This document shows positions 46,901-56,876 of a stretch of DNA of 64,000 bases, one piece after another. This DNA is from Edaphochlamys debaryana. Its lineage: Eukaryota; Chlorophyta; Chlorophyceae; Chlamydomonadales. Every line of letters starts with the position of its first letter. Within the stretch, counting starts at the first letter, position 1. The stretch lies in contig JAEHOE010000025.1 of NCBI GenBank assembly GCA_016858145.1, positions 434,001-498,000 on the forward strand, given 5' to 3'. The notes beneath the pieces were generated by a model that made no database searches, was not told the origin of the DNA, and saw only the letters and a program-made list of their open reading frames with translations. Position numbers and translations under genes: made by a program.

Positions 46901-47600
46901 AGGACGGGCTACCCACCCTGATCCCGGTTTCCCGCCAAACAGCCGGCTCTCCCCCCGTGCCTTCCCCTCCCCTCCCCCAAGGACCCCTGACATACCCGGC
47001 TGCGTCTCGATGAGCTTGCGTACTTCCTGCAGGACGCTCTCATCCGAGAAGGACACTACGTTGATCCCCGAGCTGACCAGCACCTGCTCTTGCAGGTACT
47101 GCAGCAGCAACGGCGGCACCAGGCTGGCAACCGTCTTGTTGACGGTCGCGAAGTCCACTATAAGCCTATTGGGTTGGGCTGTCCCCTGCGTACGGTCGCA
47201 TGCAGGCGCGAGTGGGCACGGCTGCACGAACCATCGCCCGCATTCCGCAGCAGTAAGCAGCTGCTTACCCCCTCTGAGCTGCCACCTTGCCCACATCCCT
47301 TTAGTACGCATACGGGGGGCACCACTGCCACCAGCACCACGCAGGCCAGCGCGAAGGCAGCGCCAGTCCAGAAAATGCATGTGCCCTTCTTGACCTGCGA
47401 GCAGCCGGGGTACTCAGCGACTACTAGGACTCATAAGACAGCGTATTGAAAGCAATGCGACTCACATATACACCAAGCGTCGCCTTTGGCAGCGGCTGGG
47501 CTTCAATTTCCGCTAGTTTTTGTCTCTTCCGGACCACGCTCTCTTGTAGCACCCTCTTCTCATCCTGGCTAAAGCGAGGATCAAGAAGGGGCTCGGCCAT
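34911..47600 (-). CDS. Membrane-anchored subtilisin-like serine protease (peptidase S8), 30 exons
   Basis: Thirty exons join in frame to 1454 aa. The first are 47466-47600, 47269-47394, 46996-47185, 46565-46783, 44721-44846, 44428-44557 and 44155-44233; the last is 34911-35079. A 45-residue cytosolic tail precedes a signal-anchor helix at about 50-73 (FALACVVLVAVVPP), predicting a type II membrane or secreted protein. The catalytic triad is complete: Asp234 (VAVIDTGCDLTHPDLRGN), His304 (HSHGTHCAG) and Ser501 (GSSMATPMTAG), with the oxyanion Asn411 (AAAGNEN). The C-terminal ~900 residues form extended beta-rich, Cys-poor modules I do not recognise, interrupted by a Gly/Ala/Ser linker at about 1140-1235 and ending Pro-rich. 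In Chlamydomonas the hatching enzyme sporangin/VLE1 is a large subtilase, so a cell-wall or sporangial role is a reasonable guess. Exon 2's donor is the least certain boundary. Confidence 0.92.
39377..39398. repeat. 22-nt homopolymeric G run in a subtilase intron
   Basis: An uninterrupted run of 22 G on the plus strand is an uninterrupted C run on the transcribed strand, forming the polypyrimidine tract upstream of the acceptor at 39347. Such runs are assembly-error prone and can form quadruplex DNA. Confidence 0.85.
44847..46564 (-). other. Long intron 4 of the subtilase gene
   Basis: This 1.72-kb intron splits the pro-region from the Asp-containing exon and is by far the longest of the 29. 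It is GC-rich, open in several frames on both strands, and shows no domain. A 17-bp tandem repeat lies at 45957-46007. It could host regulatory sequence or an old insertion, but nothing identifiable was seen. Confidence 0.55.
45957..46007. repeat. 17-bp tandem repeat, three copies
   Basis: The unit ACTCGTACGGCATACGC occurs three times head to tail, the third with one substitution. It lies within the long subtilase intron. Confidence 0.85.
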
Positions 47601-48628
47601 TGTTGTTCAATGAGCTATGGGCGACCTCGGTCCATGTCGACAGCTTTAGCTCACAAGGGAAGTCTATGTTAGTGTCAGCAAGGGGCAAGCCCTGGGTATG
47701 ACTATCAGGTGCTTGGCCGAACAGCGAGCCCAGGTGAGCGAAGTGTAACATGAGCGGCAACGGGGTACGGGCCAACCTGTCGCTTTCAGCGTGTTGTGGG
47801 CTCCTAGGCAGAACGGCTGCGATGGTGTCCTCGCTCAACGAGAGACTGCCCGCTGTCGCTCGACGGCATGTCCGCCCGCCTGTCATGCCGACCTACCTGA
47901 AGCCGGGGGAGACAGCCCGTTCCGGTGCAACGCTCTGGTAAGTAACCTCACGGTCATCGTCTTCACGGGACCTGTCAGGCGCGCGTGTGCGTCGCGACCG
48001 CTGACCTTCTCCGGGAGCTGCCCGCGCAGCTTCTCACCCTGACCTGTGTCCCTGCTGCGCTAGCGCTTTATCGTCCCGCTACTAGTGACATCCCCACTTC
48101 CACCGCTCCACGACGCGTCTAGCGCAGCCTTGTCTTACCCTGCTGTGGTGCGCCGCTTCGGCTTCCTCCTGCTCCAGTCCTCGGAGTAACGGCGCTGGCC
48201 TTACGAATGGGGCGTGCCCACCCGCAGGGCGCCCGCAGCAACCCCACCTCCCGTCGTGGCCAACAGCCTCTTTAAACGGCCTGCCCCTTGCTCCGCACTT
48301 TCTGCTGGCACGGGGCGTGCCCCTACCCAAGAAGGACCTACAGTTCTGAACACAGGCTGCTGTTGACCGGTCTGTGCTTGCTCCTTACGGGTGTGCGAGG
48401 CCCGGCTACCGTATGAGCGTGGCGGTGGTTCAGCCCCATCGAGACCAGGCCATTAGGTTCGTTGTGTGTACGAGGTAACCCGAAGGCACCCGCACTCGGC
48501 TCTCCGTCCCTCCCCGGTCCGACTCCTCACCCTGCGCGGGTACCGGTATCCTCGGCGCTCCGCGCCGGGACAGGGCACCCCCGCACACCTGTCGCTGCCT
48601 GTCCCCCTGCCCCTCCCCCTCGCCCCCA
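47601..48628. other. Intergenic region upstream of the subtilase gene
   Basis: It contains the subtilase promoter and the 3' UTR of the RAP gene. A short open stretch on the plus strand (about 47820-47938) ends at a GTAAGT donor-like site but has no convincing partner exon. No TATA box, RNA gene or repeat was recognised. Confidence 0.4.
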
Positions 48629-51171
48629 CTACCCGCTGCCCCTCAGCAGCGCCTGTAGAAGGGCGTCCCTCTCCGCATCGCTCCGCAGAGCCCCCCACTC
48701 CCCCGCATCCACCACCGCCACCCGCCACCCCAGCCGCCGCAGCGCACGCACGCGCGCCGCCCACAGCCCCCCCGCGCACCCTCCCGCCGCCCGTCCTCCG
48801 GCCGCGCCGCCATCCACGTCGCCGTCCGCGCCGCCGCCGCCCACGCCGTTCCCCGGCGGCGCACGAACGGCCGGCGCGAACCTCTCCCTCAGCAGCCCCT
48901 CCACCACCTCCCCTGCAGCCGCCGCCAAGTCCTCCACCGCTGCCACTCCCGCCCTCCCGCCTGCTGCTGCCGCTGCGGAGGAGGAGGCCCAGGCGGGCCC
49001 AGGTGTCGCTGTCGCCGAGGGGCCAGCCTGGGCCCGCTGGGGCCCGGGCCGTACGAAGAGGACCAGCCAGCGCGAGGGCAGGACCACGTCCACGTCCTCG
49101 GGCTGAGCCACGGTGAGGCCCAGGCGCCGGGTGAGGTGGTAGATGACCTGGTCAGGGTTGTGGGGATGAGGTTTGGTTGAGGGCTAGACTCTTGGCTGGG
49201 GTCGGGGCCGGGCACGGCGGTACCCCGCAGTGGTGACGACATGGGATGATGCAGGTGGGTGCCGGTAGCGCATGCAATGGATCAGACCGCGCCAGGGCCC
49301 CTCTGCCCACCCACCCACCCAGAAGGGCCCGCCCCCGCACCTGGTTCCTCGCCCGCTGCACCTCGTCCACCAGGGTGTCCCCCCGCCAGTGGTACTGCAG
49401 GTCCCGCTGTAGCCGGGCCAGGTCCTGGGGGGGGGGCGGGGGAGGGGGGGGGAGGGAGGGCATGGGGAGAGGCACGTTGGCAGGGGGCGGGGCGAGGGCG
49501 GCAAGGGGGCGACGGTGAGACATAGAAGGTGGTTATCAAATGCTGGTTGCGACAGTCTTCACATTAGCATCAACACCTGCCTTGGGGCTGGCGAGGAGTG
49601 CGGTGGCCGCCTCCGCCGCCCCCGCCGGCAGCCACTGCTCCACCGCAGCTGCCGGCGTCGCCCCGCCGCCGCCTCCCCACACGCTCCATCCGGAGCCATT
49701 GGCAGCCGCCGCTGCCGCCGCCTCCGCGCGCCCCTCCGCCGCCAGCTGCTCCAGGACGTACAGCAGTACCATGTACGGCCCCTCGATGGCCGGGTGCAGC
49801 GGTACGAACTCGCCGTACGCCGTACCGAGCCGCTTCAGCAGCCCCGCCTTGCCCAGCGCCGCCGCCGCCGCCAGCACCTCCTCACGAGTCGCACGCGGCT
49901 GCGACGACGTGGGCTGTGCTGTGGCCGACGCAGGCGACGCAGGTGCAGCACGCGTGCCAGCGCTTCGCGCCGCCACGCCGCCGGCGGCGGCCCGGCGGGC
50001 GCCGTCGGCCATGCCCTCCGCTGCGTACAGCATCGTCGCGTGGAGAAGATAAAGCGTCGCGACCTCGTCTAGGCCCTTGCCGTCGCCGCCGGCAGCGGAG
50101 GCCAGGGCCCGCAGCCCCGCGTCCCAGGCGGCGGCGGGCAGCGGCCCGGCCATGGCGGCGGCCCACAGCAGCACGGCGCACTGCACGGGGCCCAGCTTGT
50201 GGGGCGCGGCGCCGGGGCCGGCGGGGAGCGAGCCCGAGGCCGCTGCGGCCTGGGGAGGGGGCGAGGGCACAGGTGGGAGGCGGCACGGGTCAGCGGCTCA
50301 GGGGATCAAGGGTGGCAAGGCCGCGGCCTCCCAGCCCCAGAACCGCCCGAGTCCTGAACCCCAAAGGCACAGGCTCCAGGGCTCTAGGCCCGGGCTCCCT
50401 CGCGCCCTGCCCCGCAGTCCCCCAGGCCCCTGGGTGGCCCCGGTCGCCCACCCCGCCCCTACCTCCCAGCCACCCCACCCCACCCTCCCCGCGGCCCCAC
50501 CTGCAGCCGCTCCAGGTAGGCGGCGCTGGGGCGGTGCCCCGCCCAGGCCAGGGCCCACGCCAGCGTCACCACCTGCCGCAGGGGTCCGGCGGGGGACAAC
50601 AGTGCCGTTCAGCGGGGAGCAGCAGGCTGGCGGCGCAGGCCCTCCCTAGCTTCAATCCAGGCCCCACAGTCCCTCCACGTGTGCACTCGGCTCCTGATGC
50701 AGGCGTGGGCCCAAGGCCCAGGCCCAAGGCCCAGGCCCAGGCCGAGGCCCCTCCCCCACACAGGACACGCACCTGCAGCGGCTGCGGCCCCTCCCAGCCT
50801 GCCAGCGCCGCCGCCTCCAGCCGCCCCAGCTCCGCCGCCGAGGGCCGACCCACGGGACCCTCGGGCAGGAAGTCCAGCAGCGGCTGCAGCAGGCCGGCGC
50901 GGTAGGCCAGGCCCAGGGGAGGGGCGCCCGAGGGCGCGGGCGCCGCCGCGGGAGCCTCCGCGAGCGCCGTTGGGACAAGGGAGAAGGGCAGCTGCGCGGC
51001 GCAGGCGGTCCAGCTGTTGCGCAGGCGGGCCGAGAGCGGCAGCCCGGGCGAGGGTGGCGGGGGGGCTGCGTCCGCCGGGATGGCGGAGCTGGTCGAGGAT
51101 GGATCGCAATTGCTGCTCCCAGCGAGCTCGGCGTCACCCGCTCGCCATGCGCATAATGGCAGCGCGGCCAT
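48629..51171 (-). CDS. RAP-domain protein, probably organellar RNA metabolism
   Basis: Five exons: 50773-51171, 50501-50572, about 49563-50249, 49341-49424 and 48629-49147; about 586 aa. The C-terminal exon has the RAP pattern: VIYHLTRRLGLTV, VDVVLPSRWLVLFVRPGP, and a final RVRALRRLGWRVAVVDAGEW followed by a Leu-rich helix ending LLRGSG. RAP proteins bind organelle RNA and often act in processing or translation of a single transcript. The middle exon is Ala-rich helical sequence (VQCAVLLWAAAMAGPLP, VATLYLLHATMLYAAEG, MVLLYVLEQLAAEG) that could be degenerate helical repeats. The N-terminus (MAALPLCAWRAGDAELAGSS) is a possible leader. The exon 3 donor is uncertain: a GT donor at 49562 or a GC donor at 49580 both keep phase 0, and a GT at 49576 would not. 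The gene is likely plastid- or mitochondrion-targeted, but this is inferred. Confidence 0.75.
50706..50750. repeat. Tandem CCCAAGGCCCAGG-type repeat in an intron
   Basis: Short GGCCCAAGGCCCA units are repeated several times at the start of intron 1 of the RAP gene. This is simple-sequence expansion. Confidence 0.6.
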
Positions 51172-52232
51172 TAGCGAGGCAGCCGCTGGCAGGGGAGGGG
51201 AAATGGCGAAGCGTGGTCTCGAGCGGCGATGCTTCCGGCCATCGGCCACCGCGTGAAGGCAGGCCCATCCCGAAAGCGGAGCGATGCGAGATCCTGCTTA
51301 CCACGCGATGACCTCATGGCACCGCTTACGCTTAACTTCAGGCCGAACCGCGGTCCGCACCACCTCGCGCAGCTATGCTCCGAGCGTCCCCGAGCGGCTG
51401 TTCCTGGGATAATGTTAACGTTGGGACGAAAATGAATGGGTGCGACTGGCGGTGTGAGGCCGACATGTGCCGGCGGATGTTGCAAGCGTGTCGATCGGCC
51501 GCCACGATGACGACCACTTCGGCCTCATTGCAGCACGAGCCCACGCTGCGTTCCCGGGCCCACCCCTGCATGGGCCCCCCTATTGGCTTATCGCTTTACC
51601 CCGGGGTGTTGCACCTTGCCTAACCACAGGGCCAGCCCCGGCTCCTGGCTGGCCCATCGGAGTCATCAGCGCCAGGGCTCTCGACTTCGCCAGCGCACAG
51701 GATCAAATAGCGCGAGGTGGACTGGGAGGACTGCTAGTGGGCCGCTTACAGGGGGCATCGGGTGGGGGCACCTTGTGTGCCACATGGGGGCCTTGGGGGG
51801 CCCGGGCACCTCTGCAGCCGCCCTTCCCCTGTTTCCAGCGGCTGCGCTCCACCCTCACTGCAACACCTGTACGCCCTGCACTCGCTCCTGCGCTCTGCCC
51901 GCCCCTCCACTCTCGCCTCCTGCTCCTCCTTCCCCCCCTCGAGCAGCTCCCCCACGGCTCACCGCTGCGCCTCGGCCCTGCCCTCCCGCCGCTGTCCGCC
52001 TCTCACGCGCTCTGGCCACACAACGCCTGCCCGGCGCCTGCCACGCAGCTCCCCTGCCCCATTCCCCAGCCTCCGGATACCGCGCGCGAGCAGACCGCGA
52101 GCCCGCGTCTCGCGTCTGCCCCCTTCGCTCCTGCTCCCCTGCTCCCGCTCCCGCACGTGCTCCTCCACCGGCCCAACCGCGGCCCCGAGCCGGCGGCCCA
52201 CCAGCCGCGCCTCCGCGTGGGCGAGGGGGCGC
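51172..52232. other. Intergenic region, no supported gene
   Basis: It holds the promoter of the RAP gene and the 3' UTR of the Arc1p-like gene. A minus-strand TGTAA at 51746-51750 is listed separately. Open frames on the plus strand are Pro/Ser/Arg-rich shadows. Confidence 0.45.
51746..51750 (-). terminator. TGTAA poly(A) signal candidate for the Arc1p-like gene
   Basis: The pentamer is on the minus strand, about 480 nt past the stop at 52233. Confidence 0.3.
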
Positions 52233-55200
52233 CTACCGCACCCAGCCGTTGGGGATGGTGGAGGTCAGCGGACCCTTGCTGGTGGCCATGGCCTTGCCCT
52301 TGAACACGGGCACACCGGCTGCGGTGGGGGGTGGCGGGGGGTTAGGCAGGGGCTTGGCGAGGGACGGGGTGAGGGGTGGTACGAAGCTGAGCGGAAGTGC
52401 GCCGCTCGCCAGGTCGAGGGGCGGCCGGTCAGTCAGCCAGCCGGCCACCGTGAAGACAGCAGGGTCGAGGGCCATGGCTCGAGCGCCGTGGCTCGGGCCC
52501 CGCAATTGCTGCGTGCCGCTCCGTCCCTGGAAACTCCCGCCGTGCACGCCACCAGGTGCATGTGCGCCACCGCCATGGACCACACATGAGCATCGTCCGG
52601 AACGCTCGCCGCCTCGCCCACCTGCGTCCGTCTTCATGTCGGGGAAGAGGCGCTCCAGGACCTTCTTCTTGGGGTTGAGCTCGGCGGGGGGCTCGCCGGT
52701 GAAGCTGCGGGGCGAGGGGGGAGCCGAGGGTGTTTGTTGCTGAGCGGGAAACGGAGCCGAGGGCGGGGTTGAGAGAGGCAGCGAGCGGGCTCGCTGGGGC
52801 AAGGCGCAGGTGCACCCGGGCTTCCTTGCAGGGCGTGAGGTTGTGGGCAGACAGCGCTCTGCGTTGGTCCGACCGCTCGCGAGCCCGTGGACCCGGTTCT
52901 GGATCTGGATCCTGATCCGCTCACCCCTCGACCGTGATCCGCTCGCCGATGGGCACGCCCTCGGGCACCAGCACGGGGTCCACCTTGGTGTGGCCCTCGT
53001 CCGAGGCACACAGGACCTGACAGGGGAGGGGAGGGTAGGAGGAGGACGAGGGGAGGGGTCAAGGAGTCGGACACGTGTTTGGGGCCAAGCGTCAAGGTGC
53101 GTGCGACAGGACGCAGGCAGGGGTGCGAGATTGTGTGGGATTTTGGACGAGGGCGGTTAACGGTGTAGGACAGAGCCCGATGCGTCGTGTGCACAGCAGA
53201 TGCAGGACAAAGGGTGTGCGTAATGGGCGGCGGAAACCTCAGGTATTCTCAAACTTTGGCTCCCAGGGATGCCCCCGATTGGAGGCGTCGAGCAAGAAAG
53301 GTTGACATCACTGGTTCCATGCCGAAAGCGGCGAAAGCATGAGCTCTCCCGCCTGCTTTGCTCGCCGAGGTGCTGTCAAGTGCGTGGTGCTGAGGGATGC
53401 CCCACCTTGCATGGTGCTGAAACATCCCCCGGCTCTGCCGAGCCCCAGACTTAGCGCGCTTCCCGCCCCGCGTCCCCGCAAGAACCTCAGATATTCTCAA
53501 ACTTTTGCTCCCAGGATAGCCCCCTACTGGGGGCGTCGAGCAAGGTATCTGATATCACCGGTTCACGTAGCCCGCGCCCTCCCCACGGTCCGCATCCAGG
53601 GGGGCAGACCGTGTGTGCGGTCGTCCGCCCCAGGCCCGGGAACCCCAGCCCCGGTGCAGTATCCAAAGCGGCTAGCTTAGCCGAACGTGTCGCATCATAC
53701 CGAACCTCAGATATTCTCAAACTTTTGCTCCCACACTAGCCCCGGTTGGGACGGTCGAGCAAGGAAGTTGACATCACTGGTTCGGGTTTTGCCGCAATGT
53801 GTCCAGCTCTATCCTTGGGCCGTAGGAACAAGCCCCCATGCCCTTCACTGTGTGCCCGTCCCAGCCGCTTGCCCCACACACGGCGCCTCAGCCCCTCCCA
53901 CCCAGGCCCGCACCCCCTCCCGCCCTACCATGCCATAGCTCATGACCTCCCGCATCTTGGCCGGCTTGAGGTTGCACACCACCACCACCAACCGGTTCTG
54001 AGCAGCGACAGCAGCACACAGGGACAGCAGCAGCACAAGGACAGTGAGGCAGCGTTGTGGGCGTGCGCACGAGGGACAGGCATAGACAAGCTACGGTAAG
54101 CGCTCGAGGCGACAACCTAGCGCGTGCGGGCGTCAGACAGACACGGCTGCTCCGCGGCCGTGTTGGGTCCTCCGCGGCTCCCACGCGCCTCCGGCTGGGC
54201 TCGGCATTGGGCGCAGCCAACACATGCATGCAATCGCCATGTCGTACAGCACGCTGTCGTACACCCGTACGCGTGCCGTACCTGCATCTGCTCCAGCGGT
54301 ACGAAGTTGCGCAGCCCCGAGATGACCTGGCGGGGCTTCTCCTCGCCGACGTCAATCTAGTGGGGGCAGGGGGGCAGGGGGGCAGGGGGGGAGGGAAGTG
54401 CACACGCAATATTGGTCGGGCGCCCACACGTATCCTCACGGCCGCCGCCCCAGAGCCCGTCAGCTGCCCGCGGCCCGGGCTCGAGCACCAGGGACCAGAG
54501 GCCCAGGCCGCGGTGCGAGGGGCCCAGAGAGGGCCCAGGCGGGCCCAGGGGAGACCAGGGCCCACGCACCTCCTCCAGGTACAGGGCGTCGGCGTTGGGG
54601 TGCTTGTCAATCTTGACGATCCGCCCCACGCGGCAGTCGAGCATGTCGATGGTGGCCTCCTCCTCCTCCTTCTTGGCGGCGCCGCCGCCCTCCTTGGCAG
54701 CGCCCTCCTTCTTGCCCCCCTCCTTGGGCGCAGCGCCCCCGGCGGCGGCCTCCTTCTTGCCCTCCTTCTTGCCACCGCCCTCCTTGGCGGCGGCAGCAGC
54801 GGGCGCGGCAGCGGCGGCGGCGGCAGGGGCGGCGGCGGCCGCATCCTTCTTGGCCCCCTCCTTGCCGCCCTCCTTCTTGCCGCCCGCCTCCTTGGCAGCG
54901 GGGGCGTCGGCCTTGGGCGCCGCCTGAGGTATGGTAAACACAGTTGGGTGCCGTCGGTCGAGGGCGGATTGACTTCGTGAAGCGCTGCTTCAGCCCGAGA
55001 CCGGGCCCAAGATACCCTGTAGTCATTGTGGGGCTGGCCAGTTGGCGGCCTGCCCCGGTACCCACGCTAACCACATATGCGCTCCCGATGGGTATCGGCC
55101 TTGGCTTAGCCTCCCTCGCTCGGCCCTGCCCCCCGCCCGGCCTCACCTTGTCAGCACCCTTGGCCTCCTCCTTGCCGGCGGGGGCCGCCTGCGGAGTGGC

Positions 55201-56613
55201 GGGATGGGTAGTGTCAGGGGCTCAGGCTTCGGGCGATGCGGCATCCTTCGCTTCCGGGCGCCCCACCCCAAGCCCGGAGGCGTTCGCTCTACCCACGCAA
55301 CGACCATGGCTGCTCGCGGCTCCAGCCCCGCCTCAGCGCAGCTGCTCCCAAGCATTCACCGGTACCGCCCCAGGCTCCTCCTCGTCCGCCGCAGCCACCC
55401 CGAGCCACAAACTCGCTAGCTAGCAACCCCGCCGCCCGCCTCGGCAAAGCGTGCTCCATTCCGCACCGCGCACGCGCGCTCCCGAGGCCGTCAGGGCGGC
55501 CGGCTGCGGTACCCTGGCACCCCGCTTCCTGCACTCGCCTTGGGCGCGGGTGGCGGGGGTGGGGGCGGCGCCACGTAGCGGGGCTTGGCCAGCTCCAGGC
55601 GGGGCGTCATGAACCCGGCCCGGTCCTCCGTGTTTTGCAGCAGGTCCACCCAGCGCAGGAGCGCCGCAAAGTGGAGCGTCTGAGCGGCCGGGAAGCCTAC
55701 CTGTGGGTTCGGCGCACGTGTAGGGTAGGGCGGGGGCAGGTGAGTGAAGGCTTGGGGTGGGAGGCAGGGGAGGAGGGGGAGGAAGGGGAGGAGGGTGCGC
55801 GGAACTCGGGTATGGGCGGGGTCGTGGGCACGGGGGCAATGAAGACCTGGGGCCTAGGAAGTTGCAGCGGTGCTTCAAAGCGGAGCCGTAATTCCACATC
55901 TGTAAGAGAAGTTGATAGCGACGGGTGGCGGGGGTGCTGGCGACACGAGCACAGCACGCGTGCACAGGGCCCCACCGCTGCGGCGTGGACCAGGGCGTAG
56001 ATGACGAGGTCCGCAAGCGTAGCCGAGGTCCCCACCAGGTATGTCCGCGACAGTAGGTGCTCATTGAGCTGCAAGACGGAGGGCGAGGGTTGAGGCTCAG
56101 CGACAAAGGCGCCCAGGGCTAGGCGAGCGGGACCGGGGCCGGGCGGGTCGGCTGGGGGGGTTGGGCCCACAGCCTAGGCCTCGCAAGACGGAGCCCCCAG
56201 CCCACCTTTGCAAGCTTGTCGTCCATCAGCGGCGTCAGCTCGCTGCTCGCCCACGCCAGCCATTCCGCAACCTGCGCAGCGAAGGCGCATGCGGCGGCGC
56301 AGCTTGCCGATCAACGCTTTGCGGCAACTCTGGCCATCCCCAAGCAGGCCTGATCTGGCCTTCTGATGACATACAGCACGTAGAATTCGCGCTTTGAACG
56401 ACCAGCGCTTACTTGGGCTTGCAGCTCAGGCGTCGCACCCAGCAGGTTCGCTTGCCGTGGACTTTGCCTCGCCAGGTGCGTGCAAACGGCTGCTAGACCA
56501 CTGACAACCGTATCCTTCCCAACAAGCAGCTGCACGCCCGAGCCCGACGTGCTTGGCTGCTCGTTGGAGCCGCATTGCCGCGCGACAAAGCGGGCAGCGG
56601 TCTCGGCCGACAT
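52233..56613 (-). CDS. Arc1p/AIMP1-like aminoacyl-tRNA synthetase cofactor (GST-like plus EMAPII tRNA-binding domain)
   Basis: Eleven exons (56413-56613, 56206-56271, 55976-56068, 55539-55700, 55147-55188, 54570-54923, 54282-54356, 53929-53997, 52925-53016, 52622-52704, 52233-52318) join in frame to 440 aa. Residues 1-160 look like a GST C-terminal domain (VAEWLAWASSELTPLMDDKL, LVGTSATLADLVIYALVHA, TLHFAALLRWVDLLQNTE). Residues 175-280 are a Lys/Glu/Gly/Ala linker (KKEGKKEAAAGG). Residues 280-440 are the EMAPII OB fold and C-terminal part: DCRVGRIVKIDKHPNADALY, EKPRQVISGLRNFVPLEQMQ, VVVVCNLKPAKMREVMSYGM, GEPPAELNPKKKVLERL. Such proteins bind tRNA and hold synthetases together in the cytosol. 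Exon 4 seems to end at a GC donor (AAG then GCGAGT at 55538). The intron 53017-53928 carries three copies of an 85-bp repeat. Confidence 0.9.
53233..53318. repeat. Intronic ~85-bp direct repeat, copy 1
   Basis: Copy 1 of three, inside intron 8 of the Arc1p-like gene. The family begins AACCTCAGRTATTCTCAAAC, passes through TTKGCTCCCA, a variable middle rich in GCCCC/GGGGC, GTCGAGCAAG, and ends GACATCACTGGTTC. Confidence 0.9.
53483..53568. repeat. Intronic ~85-bp direct repeat, copy 2
   Basis: Copy 2, starting about 249 bp after copy 1. It keeps ATATTCTCAAACTTTTGCTC and CGTCGAGCAAGG, and its middle (TAGCCCCCTACTGGGGGCG) can pair with itself. The end reads GATATCACCGGTTC. Confidence 0.9.
53703..53788. 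repeat. Intronic ~85-bp direct repeat, copy 3
   Basis: Copy 3, about 220 bp after copy 2. It keeps ATATTCTCAAACTTTTGCTC, CGGTCGAGCAAGGAAGTTGA and CATCACTGGTTC. The sequence between copies is not shared, so only the 85-bp unit is repeated. Confidence 0.9.
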
Positions 56614-56876
56614 TTTCGTTTAGTTCAGCAGGTTAAACAACAAAACGTGCGCAAGTGTGCCGGGAGAAGGAAACGGGCGTCCGGCAATCGAGCGGGCCCA
56701 ATGGTGAGCAAATGGTGTCAAAGGGCCTGTCCTAAGACTTTCTGCTGCAGCGTTAACTTGCTCCCTCCTTATGGGTGCACACAGATGGTTAGAAGCTTCT
56801 CTCCAGGAACAAAGCACGTCATGAGCGCCTCCCGGCGGTGTCCACCCCGTTTGCGCCTGTGGCTGCCTGGAAACCT
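56614..56876. promoter_or_regulatory. 263-bp divergent region between Arc1p-like and SPL-like genes
   Basis: The minus-strand ATG at 56613 and the plus-strand ATG at 56877 face away from each other. The segment is less GC-rich than its flanks and has no TATA box. Bidirectional promoter function is inferred. Confidence 0.4.

Noticed and set aside
47820..47938. Possible first exon (MVSSLNERLPAVARRH...) ending at GTAAGT
   Set aside because: No in-frame downstream exon with domain content was found before the RAP gene; too short to support alone.
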